From positions 13,888,001 to 13,952,000 of the forward strand of contig QCXZ01000053.1 of NCBI GenBank assembly GCA_025024175.1: 64,000 nucleotides of DNA, given 5' to 3'. The notes under the pieces were generated by a model. It was not told where the DNA came from. It worked only from the letters and a program-made list of their open reading frames with translations, and did no database searches. The stretch is from Rhyzopertha dominica. Lineage: Eukaryota > Arthropoda > Insecta > Coleoptera > Bostrichidae. Position 1 is the first letter of the stretch, and each line of letters begins with the position of its first letter. Positions 25,635-37,311 of the stretch are shown here, piece by piece. The position numbers and the translations under genes are program-made.

Positions 25635-26060
25635 GATGAGCTTATAATTACTCAAGTAAGATGGAGCTAGCTTTCTCTATAGTGGAGCTAGCTGGAGCTA
25701 GCTCTGGACAAGCTGGAGCTAGCTCTGGGCAAGCTGGAGCTAGCTTTTGAAACACATTTGAGGCCATGGCGAGGATAACGTTAAGTTAGCACTCCCAGAA
25801 ATGATGAGCTTATAACTACTCAAGTAAGGTAGAGCTAGCTTTCTCTTTAGTGGAGCTAGCTCTGGGCAAGCTGGAGCTAGCTCTGGGCAAGCTGGAGCTA
25901 GCTCTGGACAAGCTGGTGCTAGCTTTTGAAACAGATTTGAGGCCATGGCGAGGATAACGTTAAGATAGTACTCCCAGAAATGATGAGCTTATAACTACTC
26001 AAGTAAGGTGGAGCTAGCTCTCTCTTTAGTGGAGCTAGCTGGAGCTAGCTCAGGGCAATC
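25635..26060 (-). repeat. Right-arm tandem array, inverted
   Basis: Same unit as the left arm in reverse orientation. The reversed anchor CGTTAAG lies at 25,779 and 25,959, a period of 180 because extra ~22-base TCTGGGCAAGCTGGAGCTAG sub-units have been inserted. The open frame across it (25,740-25,946) encodes repeated PACPELA purely because of the repeat. Confidence 0.9.
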
Positions 26061-26816
26061 TGGAGCAATGTTTTCAAAAAAATTGCTCAACATGGCGGAG
26101 CTAACTTAACGGACCCTTCTTGATTATATAATACTTAACACGATGTCGGAAGCATCTAATTGATTATGTTTTCTTATTGCAGTAGGTTTGCTGTCAGTAG
26201 AAATGCAGTATCTCAGCACGCCATGAAAGTAAATGTTTTTTACAACTCTATAGGAAGTTAAAGTGACTTCACAATGGCTTGGAACATAAAACTTATTATT
26301 TGTCGACGGAGAAAATGCCGCAATCTATATTTACAATCCAAGTAGGAAGTAACCTGGCCGATGCTTTAATGATGTAATATGATACATTCAGGTGTTTGTT
26401 GATGTGTCAGGTACCATAAAAGATAATATTTTTGCTATTTGCAATGCAGAGTGAAATTTTTATATGGAATAAATTCAGAATACAATTATGGGCAAATATT
26501 AGATACAAATACAGGAACTTGGCCATTTTTAGCCTAGTTGCGTTACTTCATATGGAATTCTTTTCAGAATATAACAACAACCATTGCGAGCTGATAAAAT
26601 TAGTTTTTTTTGGTATGACTATAAAAGTAAAGTGTATGTTATTGCCTAAAATAGACGCCATAAACATATTGACATATTTTATTTAAATTATGTCCTTCTT
26701 ACAGCAGCACAGACGATATATGGCACGCGGTAGGGGTTGCGCATATAAGCATTACGGTAAAAGCCATTAGCAATAGTGTGTTGATGGTTTAGGGTGTGAA
26801 TAAGTTATATTAATAT

Positions 26817-28150
26817 GTCTGAAATTAAAAAGAAAGTAGTTTACGGAGTCAAGCGAGAGAAACACTGTATCGCGTTTACAACTATTTCAGAAATGAAAAG
26901 TGCATTCAGATACTTCACAGACGTCAGATGCAACGTAAGACTATGAGATATATCGAGAAAATTGCTAGTAAAGGTGATTTCTTCTGCATCTGAAAATGGA
27001 GGAATTTCTGCTTTCAAGTCACCTGGAAATAAGAGGCGAAGGGAAAGCAGTAATACTAGAGTATCAGGTAACGGATTTAAAACAATGTCTATCAATTTCG
27101 TACAACGGAAGAAAAACGTGTCACTTGTATTTAATTTAAATAAAATAATAAAGGCAATAATTAGAATTGTTATATAATAAACTGACTTTTTGTATATTTT
27201 GTTTAAAATATAGATCTTGCGCAGTCTCTGTACTGCATGTCATTTGCCATGATCTTGAAATGGACATTCGCCAATAAATCGTCCTAGAGTAAAAAAACAG
27301 ATGTTTTCTTATTAGTAACGAAAACGTATGTAACAAGAATGACATGGTTTGAATGAAACCCTAAGAGTGTTCTATCATATTATGTCGTCCAGGTGGCGCA
27401 GAACGCAGAACAATCGGAAAGTACTTATAGAGAAACATGAGATCAAATTCACGTTCGCTTTTTAAACAAAATTCGATACTTTCGTACCCAAAATGTGCCG
27501 ATTGTCTACCTGGACGAAACTTCCCTGTTCAGTGCAACGAACACATGCTGGTTGGGCAAACTGATTTTTACCCACCTTTTAATATTTAAGTCGAGCGCTA
27601 AATGAATGTCTACCATTCCGAGATAAATTCAGAGAATTATGAAAAATTGTTGGAGGATAAATTCATCCCCAACTTGCCGAAAAACTGGATAATTGTTGGT
27701 GTAATGTTCAAACATGTCCAGCACAATCATTGATTTTTAAGAATGGCTAAATAGCTTAACGACATAAATATTATATATGTCCACCCACACAATTTGAAAT
27801 AATTGCGAAAATCACAAAAATCTACAAGCAACATTACGTTACCTATAAGTTCAACAATTTATTACCGCCCTACTATCCACTGAGCTGATATGGATACTCC
27901 TTATAAAGTTTCAACAATATTGTCGTAAAAATACAACACATAAATTGAAGACTCTTGTGGAAATCAACCGAAAATGAATTTAGCCAGATTACAGACGTGG
28001 ATAGGGAGAAACGCTCTAGCCACTTACAAAATGATAACAAGTGTCTGGAGCATAAAATATTTTCTGAAAACTTCAGTGAAGTAGAAACCCTTACAATAAG
28101 CTTAGAAGAAGCTACAGCGGTAGTGATAGTGGTTCTGACGGCAGGAGCAG
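26817..28150 (+). pseudogene. DDE_3/mariner-like transposase, heavily decayed
   Basis: The ATG at 26,817 starts MSEIKKKVVYGVKR, and a helix-turn-helix linker-like segment ending in SPGNKRRRE follows (about 27,020-27,050). The core appears at 27,470-27,545 as FLNKIRYFRTQNVPIVYLDE, containing the first catalytic Asp, and continues with NTCW. Then come YEKLLEDKFIPNLPKNWIIV (27,630-27,700), an LLPPYYPLS-like block (27,860) and a C-terminal tail at 27,960-28,140. Stops and frameshifts are numerous, and the second catalytic block is not preserved. This is the same superfamily as the fragment at 39.7 kb but clearly a different, older copy. No terminal repeats were found. Confidence 0.65.
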
Positions 28151-28250
28151 ACCTTTTATTTTTTACGAATAAACAGCGCGTCTTGTCCCCACCGCTCACC
28201 GTATTTCGTTTGTGCTGCTATATCTTGTGTTGTATAGTTTACTAATTTAA

Positions 28251-30300
28251 AATATAAGTTTACAGGTACAATGTGTCGTGCGTCTAGACTCTTCTCACTG
28301 TCCCACAATGTTGAACCTTTTAACGAGTTAATTTAGATGGTTCGAATAAAATACGGTTAACAAAATTAAAAAAATACTTTCTTTTACAAAACATCCAAGA
28401 CGGCGGCACAGTCGTCTCAAAGGTTGCTCGCTTGCAATGGGCTCGTTCCACACAACCAAAAAACGTAAAATAAGTAATTTTGCGTCAAAGTACTTTGATT
28501 AACTATCAAAGTTGCTGTATAATTAATAATAAATGTTTAACGTTTATATGACGTATTAAATCTGTGATCATATAAACTACCTTACAGCGTTGTCACATGT
28601 AACACTTAATAGGTAGCATTATTTCCTTATTATTTATTTTGAACTTCTACATTTACTTATTAGCGTAAAACAAAATAGTAATATTTTAAGAATGCATTAG
28701 AACGAAAACATAATAATATATTAACTGAAAAGTTCCGAATTTTAACAATTTAACAATTATTTGTCAGCACATGTTGGCAACATTGCTTGTCCCTGCAGTA
28801 GTTTCAATTAAGAACAAGCCAGTAGGGCAACCGCCCGCACAGGTGTTTATTATTTACCAACCTCAAATTTTCATTTTGTTGTTTTACATTGTTTTTTTAA
28901 CTGTTTTCTTGTGTTCTGCCTCCGGTTTCTTACGATGTCGTCAAGAAGTGCAGTTAGTGAAGGTTTTTGCTTGAAGGCACACGAGATATCTTCTTGGACT
29001 AGAACACGCACGACAACAAAACAAACGCAAACGCGCGGGCAAGGCGCAAGCGCAAGGGCAACAGTACAAATGAACTACGAATTGCTAATTCACATACGAA
29101 CTTTATATATGATTTTTCTTTGCACTCACTCCTATGAGAAATGAGATAAATAATCTATATAAAGTTTGTCAACCACTTGATGCATACAGAGACGTATTTA
29201 TTACGTCACAAGAACAATTTCAAATTTCATTAAATTTTTTGTGCAATTTACAAATCGAAACGTAAAAAAAAACGTGTTTTTGATATGCTCTTTCAGATAA
29301 TGCAATAAAAAAATCATGAAAACAGCTCATTCCTGTAAGGCGCATATAGTCCTAAATGTCACTTCCTGTTTATTAAGGATGCATTTGTTATGCATGCATG
29401 ATATATATATGCATATGATATGTCTCGTCAAAAGCTTTAGCGCAGTGAGTATATTTTGCGTTAACATGCGAGTCATCATCGACAGCCTATTTGACAAACT
29501 GCACAAAGGTTGCTAGATTTGATTGTGGAGAATCCGTGTTGAGTTTTAGAACTCAAAGGACGAATGTGAAAGTATGGATATCTTAAAAATTGCTCTAAAA
29601 CATACGTGGGTCAAGATTCACAATCAATAGTTTCTTTACATAAAAGTGACATAAAAATTGTCTAGCATCAAGATGTGCTTCAGTAAAACCATGTTTTTAA
29701 TTTTTTCGTATAGTATTGACTTTGTAAATATAAAGATTTTAGCTGCAGAATCAGTACATAAAAAAGACTAATAAAAGAAATGATTAATATTAAAAAAAAC
29801 AGGAGGAACAAATTAATATAAAAAGTGATACTCAAAATTTAAGTGCAATTTATACATATCTAGTAACCTACTTGAACAAAAAAGATAGTCATGATGGAAC
29901 CATTGATTAATAAACTGTATCGTGTTTTGAACTATCAAGACACGTATTCCATGTTTTCAACCATACGGTTTCGAAAGCTTGGCAAACAAATAAAGAGGTA
30001 ACAGTATAACCTGTCTCTTGATCCAAACCTGCAAAACATCACAATTAATGGGGTTGTTGTCCTTGACAGTAAATCGTTATTATAACACATGTGCGACTTT
30101 GCTTGGACCTAATGAAGTTAGTAGCTAACAATAGAAGAATATTTTTAATGTTTTTGTATCTTATTTTTACCTTTAAAGGTTTACCGCCAAATTCAAATAT
30201 TTCGTGATACATCACCGTTCCTGAAGACGCACTCCGCTATTGCGCTGATGCTCCGGATGCCCTGTTGCATGCTTGACACCTTTGTCGCTGTTGAACACGC
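28251..30300. other. No recognisable gene
   Basis: AT-rich sequence, with a small ATGCATGC/ATATATATGCATATG low-complexity patch near 29,390-29,420. The 28,770-29,144 frames include a Thr/Gln/Arg-rich run but no domain. Confidence 0.5.
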
Positions 30301-30309
30301 GTATGTTCT

Positions 30310-30543
30310 GTGGTCCTGTGCCTTTGTTTACGTTTCGGTTTGAGACCGGAGGACACGTTAAAGTTTTGTTTTTATTTACTTGGTACGTTGTTGTTCAAAC
30401 AGACTGTGCAAGATTATGTGAAGGGATCTTCGGACAATTTACCAAAAATTGACTTACACATGATTGACGAATTTTTGCATGAATGGAATCTCGTGTGGTC
30501 AGATCGTTCGATTATACGCAAATTAGGCGATTTTGCTATTTAA
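30310..30543 (+). pseudogene. Possible N-terminus of a YqaJ/SWIM-type repeat protein
   Basis: A 77-codon frame contains DYVKGSSDNLPKIDLHMIDE (about residues 36-55) and is unlike neighbouring noise. A GSSxNLPxxD-type start is, to my recollection, shared by a multicopy insect family with a SWIM zinc finger and/or YqaJ-like nuclease domain. Neither of those domains is visible downstream, and the frame closes at 30,543, so this would be a truncated copy. The family match is tentative. Confidence 0.3.
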
Positions 30544-30951
30544 AGGTTGCGACTTGAATAAAATGATGTAATGGCAGCTGTACATGCTGTAACTCAGGTT
30601 TAAACAAGTTTACCTACTTAATAAATAGTTGTTCCAAGTTTTAATATCACTTGAAATATGAACTTATCCTTCGGCTGCCATAAAATGAATTCTGTTTGCG
30701 ATATATCCGCTGCAAGTTATCATTTTAATTTAATATATTTTACGTTTTAATATTTACAGTGAAAAACACTAACGACGAATCGCGTTTAACACATCCATTC
30801 GCGTGTAGGTTTTTGTAATTCATAATTACGATTGCGAGTTTGGAATAAAATGGCAAGGCTGCTGTGACTTCGATTTCAGAAACTTCATCTCGGCCGACAG
30901 GAATGCCAGGACCAGAAAATGGCGTGGCAACATCACACAGTTACACCGCAC

Positions 30952-30985
30952 CTTTGAATATAGAACGTACGTTCTATATTCAAAG
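30952..30985. repeat. Perfect 34-bp palindrome
   Basis: Seventeen bases, CTTTGAATATAGAACGT (30,952-30,968), are followed directly by their exact reverse complement (30,969-30,985), with no loop. It sits in a GC-balanced patch (30,880-31,020). It may be the fused ends of a collapsed inverted-repeat element or a dyad binding site. Confidence 0.95.
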
Positions 30986-31019
30986 ACCGCACTAAGCGCG
31001 CCAGGGAACGCTGACGTCA

Positions 31020-32479
31020 GAGATTCAAACTTTAAACATAAACAATCTTTTTTTTAAGCATTAACTAAGCGCTCTGCAAAAAATAAAAGTAACAGGGGTC
31101 TAAATTTTTATTCTGCAATAAAAAAAATGGGGGCAACAGGCCCATTATCACTAAAGGATCTTGAACTACAAACAGATATCTTATTATGTAGAACGGACTA
31201 TAATATGTTGCTTGGTACAGAAATTTCTCATTTAAAGCAAAACTTTGCAAGCAAGAGTGAATTGCGAAGCAGAAAAATAGCACAGGAAGATTTTTATATT
31301 AATACACTAATAGAGAAAGTTAAAAGATGACCCAGGTAAAAATGGTTCAGATGCGAAGCAGTGATACCAAATGATAGCTTTGTTGACCTGTTCACGGCGC
31401 TTCAGAAAATGATGATAATGTCTTGGATATAATTCTCGGGTGAGTGAAGTACTGTAAAACCTCATTTCGCGATCGCCTCGAGTAACCTCACGCGAGTGTT
31501 TTAATTAAAAATCGCTTTGTTATTTCAATTACCGCACACCTGCCTCCCGAGGAGCCGGGCGAGCTGCGAAACTGCATTTTTTGCATGCTTAATCGCAACT
31601 ATCTACGAGATCTCTTTCAGCATGCGATGTGTGAAAACGCAACCGCTTTTTCATCGCATAAAAACTAATTGCCCACTGTCTCTCTTCGTTACGCCATTGT
31701 GAGTGGCTGAATTAATTATAATACCGTTTCCGTATTTGTTCCGTGGCCGCTGCAAATGACAGGGTTCGACACGTGACCTATCCGCAAAAGGCAAGTGCAC
31801 TGACGTGACTTATTTTTTATAGGCCTGATACGGGCATCGAGTAACGGTGCAGAAATGCATCTCGATCTGAATGTGGTATGCATAAAGTGAAGTTATTTCT
31901 GCTTGGCTCTCGGAGGAGACACTATAAAAGGGATGAGTATTTCAACAATGCTATCAGCCTGCTCTACCTATCGTGTTGGATAAAGTGGAGCAGCTTTTTG
32001 TACAGATTTCATTGTTTTCATCAAACCCCAACGGCATAGATAAACATAGATAGATATATACAGTAACGAAAGCACATACCAGAGTAGAAAAACAGAAAAC
32101 GTCCTATTGAATTTTCTGGTATTGGAGTCAATAGAAAAGCGCGTGTAGGCTTTTTATAGAGCGTCAGGCTTTCAGAATAACCTTATCTCATTTTCAGGAC
32201 ATGCAAGTACACTGTGATGTTAAACCAGTTTTACAGAATTACATTAATGTACCTACTGCACTAATGTTAGCTTTTAATGAACCTCAAGGGACGAAGTTCA
32301 CCATAAACTATAAATGCTAATATCAGAAATATTTTTTATTGACACATACATACGCATATATTTCAAATACATTTGACAATTGTTTTGAAAAAATCCCTGA
32401 GGTTATCCAAGCGAACAAAAATCACGTTCTAAACGCGTCAATTATCGCTCGATTAAAAAGGATACCTATGTAAATCTGC
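31020..32479. other. No gene; GC-balanced candidate regulatory island at 31,440-31,960
   Basis: A 67-codon plus frame at 31,127-31,330 is hydrophilic but unrecognised. From 31,440 to 31,960 the composition becomes balanced and repeat-free, with TTAATTA sites, an ACACCTG E-box, a CACGTG core (GACACGTGACC) and ATGCAT boxes, but no long frame. This is consistent with, though not proof of, a conserved enhancer. Confidence 0.35.
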
Positions 32480-32487
32480 CTAAACAC

Positions 32488-33700
32488 CAGCAGTGGCGGC
32501 TCGTCCGGGTCGGCACTGCCGACCCAGAATTTTGATCGAAGAAATTATTTTTTTTCGTATTTTTATGTATATTTTGTTTTATTATGTTCAGATATCTTGA
32601 AACAGTTGGAGCGTATTTTTTTACATTACCATCTAATTAATAATTACTCAAAATCACATTTTTACAGGTTATCCCGAAAAATTTACGCTACTCGGCAACC
32701 GTGGCTGGGCCGTGTATGTGTTTGTCGTCCAAGCCCGTGATCCAAGCGCTGGGTCGGCAGACCGCATCGTATAAGGAAGCAATAGCATCGTTTTCCTATG
32801 AGCTGAACAAAGACGCAACCCTGCGCGCATATTGAATCCTGAGGCGAAAATCGAGACTCGGCAATGCTTGAGTCCGGCAGACAGCATAAAACGTTAAAAC
32901 GGACTTCATCATTTATTTCAATTATTTCAAGTTTTTTTTTAATCAACCAATTATAGTTCTGTTTTCTACTGAGTATTACAAATTATCTGATTGACACCCT
33001 TTACATGCTTACAGTTTTTTAAATTTATAATTTAATTTTACGTATATATGTTTTTATTGAAGTTAATAAAGGAGGCCCGGCATTCATAATCGTCGGATTC
33101 CGAAAATTAATTTTGACATGTACATTGAACGACAATTTTATATATATAGTTCAATACTGAAATCAGGAAAACTACCCGAATGTTCTACGAAATTTTTCTT
33201 TTTCTCAAGATTATTGTAAGAGCTATCCTCTTAAATAAACAATTTTAAGCAGATGCCTTCAAACATTTAACAGAATTACTTAAATACATGTTATAAATTT
33301 AGTCAATCTGAAATCATTGGAGAATTTCACACAAAAAGAAAATAACAAAATAAGTAAGCGCCAATACCCATATAATCGCTTAATGCTGTCTGCCGGACTT
33401 CCGAATATATCTTCGGATTGGGTCGACATATATCGGTTCCTCTTCTCCGGTGCAGTAAAGGTGTACGCTTAACGTTGAAATTATGAATCTAGTTGCCAGA
33501 TTAGGCTATTTGTTACCAAATGAACTATCTTTTTAACTTGCGGCCATATGAAAATTTACAGAAGTAGCAAGTAATAAACAACAACAACTACGAGTATATA
33601 CAAAATTATTTACTAATTTATAAATAAATAATATTGACCAACTAGAGTGGACCAAAGTTTTTACTGCCGACCCAATAAAATTTGTCACGAGTCGCCACTG
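32488..33700. mobile_element. hAT-like non-autonomous element, 8-bp target duplication
   Basis: The ends are inverted: left (CAG)CAGTGGCGGCTCGT and right ACGAGTCGCCACTG. Both are flanked by the same eight bases, CTAAACAC, at 32,480-32,487 and 33,701-33,708. Ends beginning CAGTGG with an 8-bp duplication are typical of the hAT superfamily. Internally, GGGTCGGCA/CTGCCGACCC motifs recur near both ends as subterminal inverted repeats. The left end has an extra CAG triplet. No transposase is encoded in 1.2 kb, so mobilisation would depend on another element. Confidence 0.85.
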
Positions 33701-33708
33701 CTAAACAC

Positions 33709-34270
33709 ACACTCGCGTAGGACGACCGGACCGGAAAGAAGGAAGTTAGTCAGAAATTTAGATATAGGTTTAGATATAGTCAACATTTTACCAAATATCA
33801 GTATAGATATCGCAAAAAGTATTAGACATATGTAAAAGTCATATTATACGACAATCGATAGGTGGCATTGTATTCGTACAACTTTGTTCTGATCCGTCAA
33901 TATTTAAATATACGCAAACGGTCTTTGCTTTACGAATAAGCCTAGCACCTATACAAAAAAGGGGCAAGTAGGTGTAATACTCTACCTGTTCTTGTCATTT
34001 TATTACTCAGCGAGTGATTTATAGTAAAGATTAATAATCAGTTATATTAATAAATGTTTAGTTCTAGTTGCGACTATTACAAGAAACAAAATATTTATTT
34101 TTTAACTTTGTATGCATTTTAAAACACGGTTATTTTTTATTACCATGACAAATCTATCTCAACAATAAATTACAAGCTACTCTGTCTATTTACAGTACAA
34201 TTGCTTAAGTTTCTGTCAAAGAAATGATCATGTCGACCAATTAAGTAATTTTTGTTGTTTCTAATTCACA
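33709..34270. other. No recognisable gene
   Basis: AT-rich; no domain or repeat recognised. Confidence 0.5.
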
Positions 34271-34271
34271 G

Positions 34272-34471
34272 CTGCATATCTACCAAATGCAAAGTAAACT
34301 CGAAGTATACGGAGCATTTTCAGCATATCGCTATACGAGGTCATCATACATCACTGTTAAGCAAAGACGGAAGGGTATTACTTACACCAGGCGTATACAT
34401 GCGGCGAGACTACTGCAGTGAACTTATCTGTACGTCCCTGTCAATTAACGGAATACTTTCTTCGTCGGCAG
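34272..34471 (+). other. Candidate coding exon, unidentified
   Basis: A 200-base interval is preceded by a good acceptor (pyrimidine-rich ...TTTCTAATTCACAG, AG at 34,270-34,271) and followed by a GCAG|GTAATA donor (GT at 34,472-34,473). The frame entered at the acceptor stays open throughout and is Cys/Ser/Tyr-rich (for example TPGVYMRRDYCSELICTSLS). I do not recognise the product. Composition is GC-balanced compared with its AT-rich flanks. It may be a real internal exon of a host gene with huge introns, or chance. Confidence 0.25.
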
Positions 34472-34474
34472 GTA

Positions 34475-35250
34475 ATACTTTAACGGTATCTATTTGTAAA
34501 CGTCAAGGCGGTGTGTAATCTCACGTTGATATATTAAAATGTAACGTGTAATTTTGCCTATGTATGCTTCAAATTGCAGTAGAGAAGGCTGGTAAGTTCA
34601 AACTACTTTAATAGGCATTAATTGAGCACTGAATTACTTAAACAGACCTCATTTCTCCTGGTATTATTTGAGTATCTGCTTATGGAGCATTTACGTATTA
34701 ACATGTTAGAGTTTGCAAGGTATGCTAGTTTGAATATGAAATGAAATAATGGCTGGCTATAAATATCATACTCTTAATTGTTACGGCGATGTCGTCGAAT
34801 ACGAAATAAAAGAAACTGTTTGCCGTACTTACTTTTTACTATAAAGTATGATGCATGATGAGCTTATATCTGTTTAAATTAACTGTAAATGAACCGACTT
34901 GTCTTTATATTTCATTGTTCGTGTAGAAATAAATGTCATGTAGACGTTTATACGTTTTTAAACAAACTATTTTCAGTGAATGTACAAGATTCAGTTATAG
35001 ACCGTATGTAACTGACTTAGCTCATTAACTATTTGGAAACGAATTCCATTACTATGGGTGATTTAGAAACAATTATCGGCATGCATGACCAAAAATTGTT
35101 TAGAAGAAAGAATTGATCCCTCTCAAAATAGAATGAAACACTGAATATTCAAGATAAAAACTTAAGGCTCAGTTCCACTGGATTCATTGTTGAGATCGGA
35201 CTGGAATAATACATATACTCGAGTAGAATAATTTTAAATATATATACAGC
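34475..35250. other. No recognisable gene
   Basis: AT-rich unique-looking sequence leading to the SINE/LINE tail. Confidence 0.5.
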
Positions 35251-35251
35251 T

Positions 35252-35909
35252 AGAGACCCACCTAGACTTCGCACGGGTAGTAGAGCATATTATACCTTAT
35301 ACCTTCGAGTCGTCACCTCCATTCGGTCCAAAAGTCTTTTTATTATAAGAGTAAACGCGCGTTATCGGTCGGCTTATATAAAAACAGCGGCTGACAGTGA
35401 AGGGCGCGGCGCGGCATAGGGGTGATCGCATCAAACGAGTCCCGTCATCGGTGTGAGAAATTCGCTTTTTTAATAATGTGCATAAAATGCTTAAGGTAAC
35501 TAACATATTTAAGTTGATAAGGGTTAATACTGTATCCGTCTACCTTTCTAATTACCGCATTGTATGTGACCATTTTTTTAGAAGATGGAATGGGTATAGT
35601 AAGCTATACTTTAAATATAGATTTATGCTATCGTGGATTTTTTGTTGATCTATGAAAGAGGAATATCCCACCATGCATTGTTTTGTTATATGTATTTCAA
35701 AGGAATTTGAATTGGCCTTTCCCGACACTTATCGTTATTTTTTAACCAAATTAAACAAAATCTTCACAAATTATATACCCAAACCTTCCTCATGAATCAC
35801 TCTATCTATCAGCGAAGGCCAGAGGAAAATCCGTTCAGTAGTGTTTGAGTTTATCGCGAACAAACAGACAGATACACGCGGCGGTGGACTTTTATAATAA
35901 GTAGTGATG
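35252..35909 (+). mobile_element. RTE-type SINE or LINE 3' tail
   Basis: The segment begins GAGACCCACCTAGACTTCGCA followed by CGGGTAG. It ends with AAACCTTCCTCATGAATCAC, TCTATCTATCAGCG, AAAATCCGTTCAGTAGT, ACAAACAGACAGATACA and TTTTATAATAAGTAGTGATG. These start and end blocks are a widespread signature of insect RTE-related retroelements and the SINEs that borrow their 3' ends. There is no RT frame inside, so it is a short non-autonomous or 5'-truncated copy. It moves by target-primed reverse transcription using a partner LINE's enzyme. The central 35,390-35,450 part is GC-rich and different in character. Confidence 0.7.
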
Positions 35910-35914
35910 GATAC

Positions 35915-36838
35915 TGTTAACCATTCAGTAAGTCAAAGTAGGAAAAGAACTTGCTCATCATTGAAAACTATAACATACCGGTTACCTCTGGTTCGAATAT
36001 GTTGCAAGGAAACGCTGTCCTCTGCATGTTGTACGCAAGGTGATAAGGGAGAGATGACGATAAAATAATAACTTTCAAAAATGGAAGTTAANAAAGCATT
36101 CTAAACTGAAAGTGCTGTTCATAGGCTTCTGAACGTACGCAAAATTTTGGTTATAGATCATCATGGTTCTGTTCATGGAATTGTAATAATGTGGGTTATC
36201 TCAAGATTGCGAATGAGCCTATCAATACTAATACTTATATCTCTATCTAGCAAGGTTTTGCCTAGGCCGATAATTTGGTTTTTTAAGTTAGTGGAAAGTT
36301 AATTTCATGTGCCAGGACATTAGTTGCTTTGCTTCTGATTAAAGATCAATAATTTTTATGGTTTAATACTGAAAATGAAGTAATAAACCCTGGTGTATTA
36401 CAACATTACAGCGTGGTCGGGTACATGCAAGAAATGACTTATCTTGGGGTGAAGTTTATCATAACATCACTCTAATTAATAATATTGGAATTAAAGTACC
36501 TAAAGATAGGAACTTGGTGCTGATTGAATTTGGTACCTAGCTTGTTCCATACGCAGAAACACCTGGTAGAAGCCTGTACTGCAATAACATTTTAGTAAGT
36601 GAAAAACAACAAATGGCAGATAAACTTGTTTTGAAACTTCAATGATTCGTAACATCACTAGATTTGATTTAATTTTATGACATTACAACATCAAATAACT
36701 TAAGTCTTAAATATCAATTTTATTATTGCTTATTATTTCTTGCGGTCATAAAGCGTTTGAATCAGAACCTGCAGACGCTGTGATCAGTGGTGATCGCTAT
36801 CAAATTATTTGATATCCTATTTTTCCAAAATGCAATAA
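35915..36838. other. No recognisable gene
   Basis: AT-rich with one ambiguous base near 36,092. No element ends or domains seen. Confidence 0.5.
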
Positions 36839-37173
36839 TTGTCCTTATTCCGTAACTCCTAAGAAATCGAATCGGAAAGAACGCGCCAAATCGGAAAGTT
36901 TACAAATCGAAAAGTGTCACTCCGATCTCGTTCGAATTGATATTCCATAATACATATCGAAAACGGGCTAAATCGGAAACTGGGATTACGATTTGGCGCG
37001 CATCGGGCATATTGACAACATTGCCTTATGTGGGTGTATTTTCAGTTTTCAAGGTGATGACCAGGTGGTAACTGTGGTGATGTCATAAGATACCAGCAGA
37101 TGTGATGGGATTATTTTATATGCTGTTTCAGTGTGTCATAGACAACAGAAGCGAAAGGTTATAATTTTAAAAA

Positions 37174-37311
37174 ATGTCGGGCATCGAAAATACAAAGAAG
37201 AAAACCTCTGCACAGCAAAAAACACGGCCTAAACGCCTCAAAAATCGCGCGGTAAAAAAACAACCCCCAAATCTGCTTGAAAAGGCTACGCGTAGGACGA
37301 CCAAACTTTAA
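37174..37311 (+). CDS. Small basic ORF, 45 aa, inside the TIR element
   Basis: ATG at 37,174 opens a lysine/arginine-rich peptide (MSGIENTKKKTSAQQKTRPK at its start, RRTTKL at its end). It stops at TAA 37,309-37,311, which is part of the TTAA target taken by the nested MITE. Charge and length resemble a disordered nucleic-acid-binding tail rather than an enzyme. It may be the start of an accessory protein of the host element. No homologue is recognised and expression is unknown. Confidence 0.25.
   Translation: MSGIENTKKKTSAQQKTRPKRLKNRAVKKQPPNLLEKATRRTTKL

Larger units (their letters stand above)
23305..26116. mobile_element. Foldback/MULE-like element, complete, 2,812 bp
   Basis: The element is bounded by perfect terminal inverted repeats: the first 76 bases (starting GGGTCCGTTAAGTTAGCTCC) are exactly the reverse complement of 26,041-26,116. 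Immediately outside is a perfect 9-base target-site duplication, TTCTTGATT, at 23,296-23,304 and 26,117-26,125. Behind the termini both arms are tandem repeats rich in GCTAGCTCC/AGCTAGCTCC: about eight ~147-base units on the left and about two longer units on the right. The ~900-base centre has no transposase. Long repeat-built inverted arms plus 9-bp duplications are the hallmark of Drosophila Foldback-type elements and of Mutator-like elements. Identical ends suggest recent insertion; movement would need a transposase from elsewhere. Confidence 0.9.

Noticed and set aside
25740..25946. Repeated PACPELA protein
   Set aside because: Created by the tandem units of the Foldback-like right arm; the other arm reads differently in the same unit.
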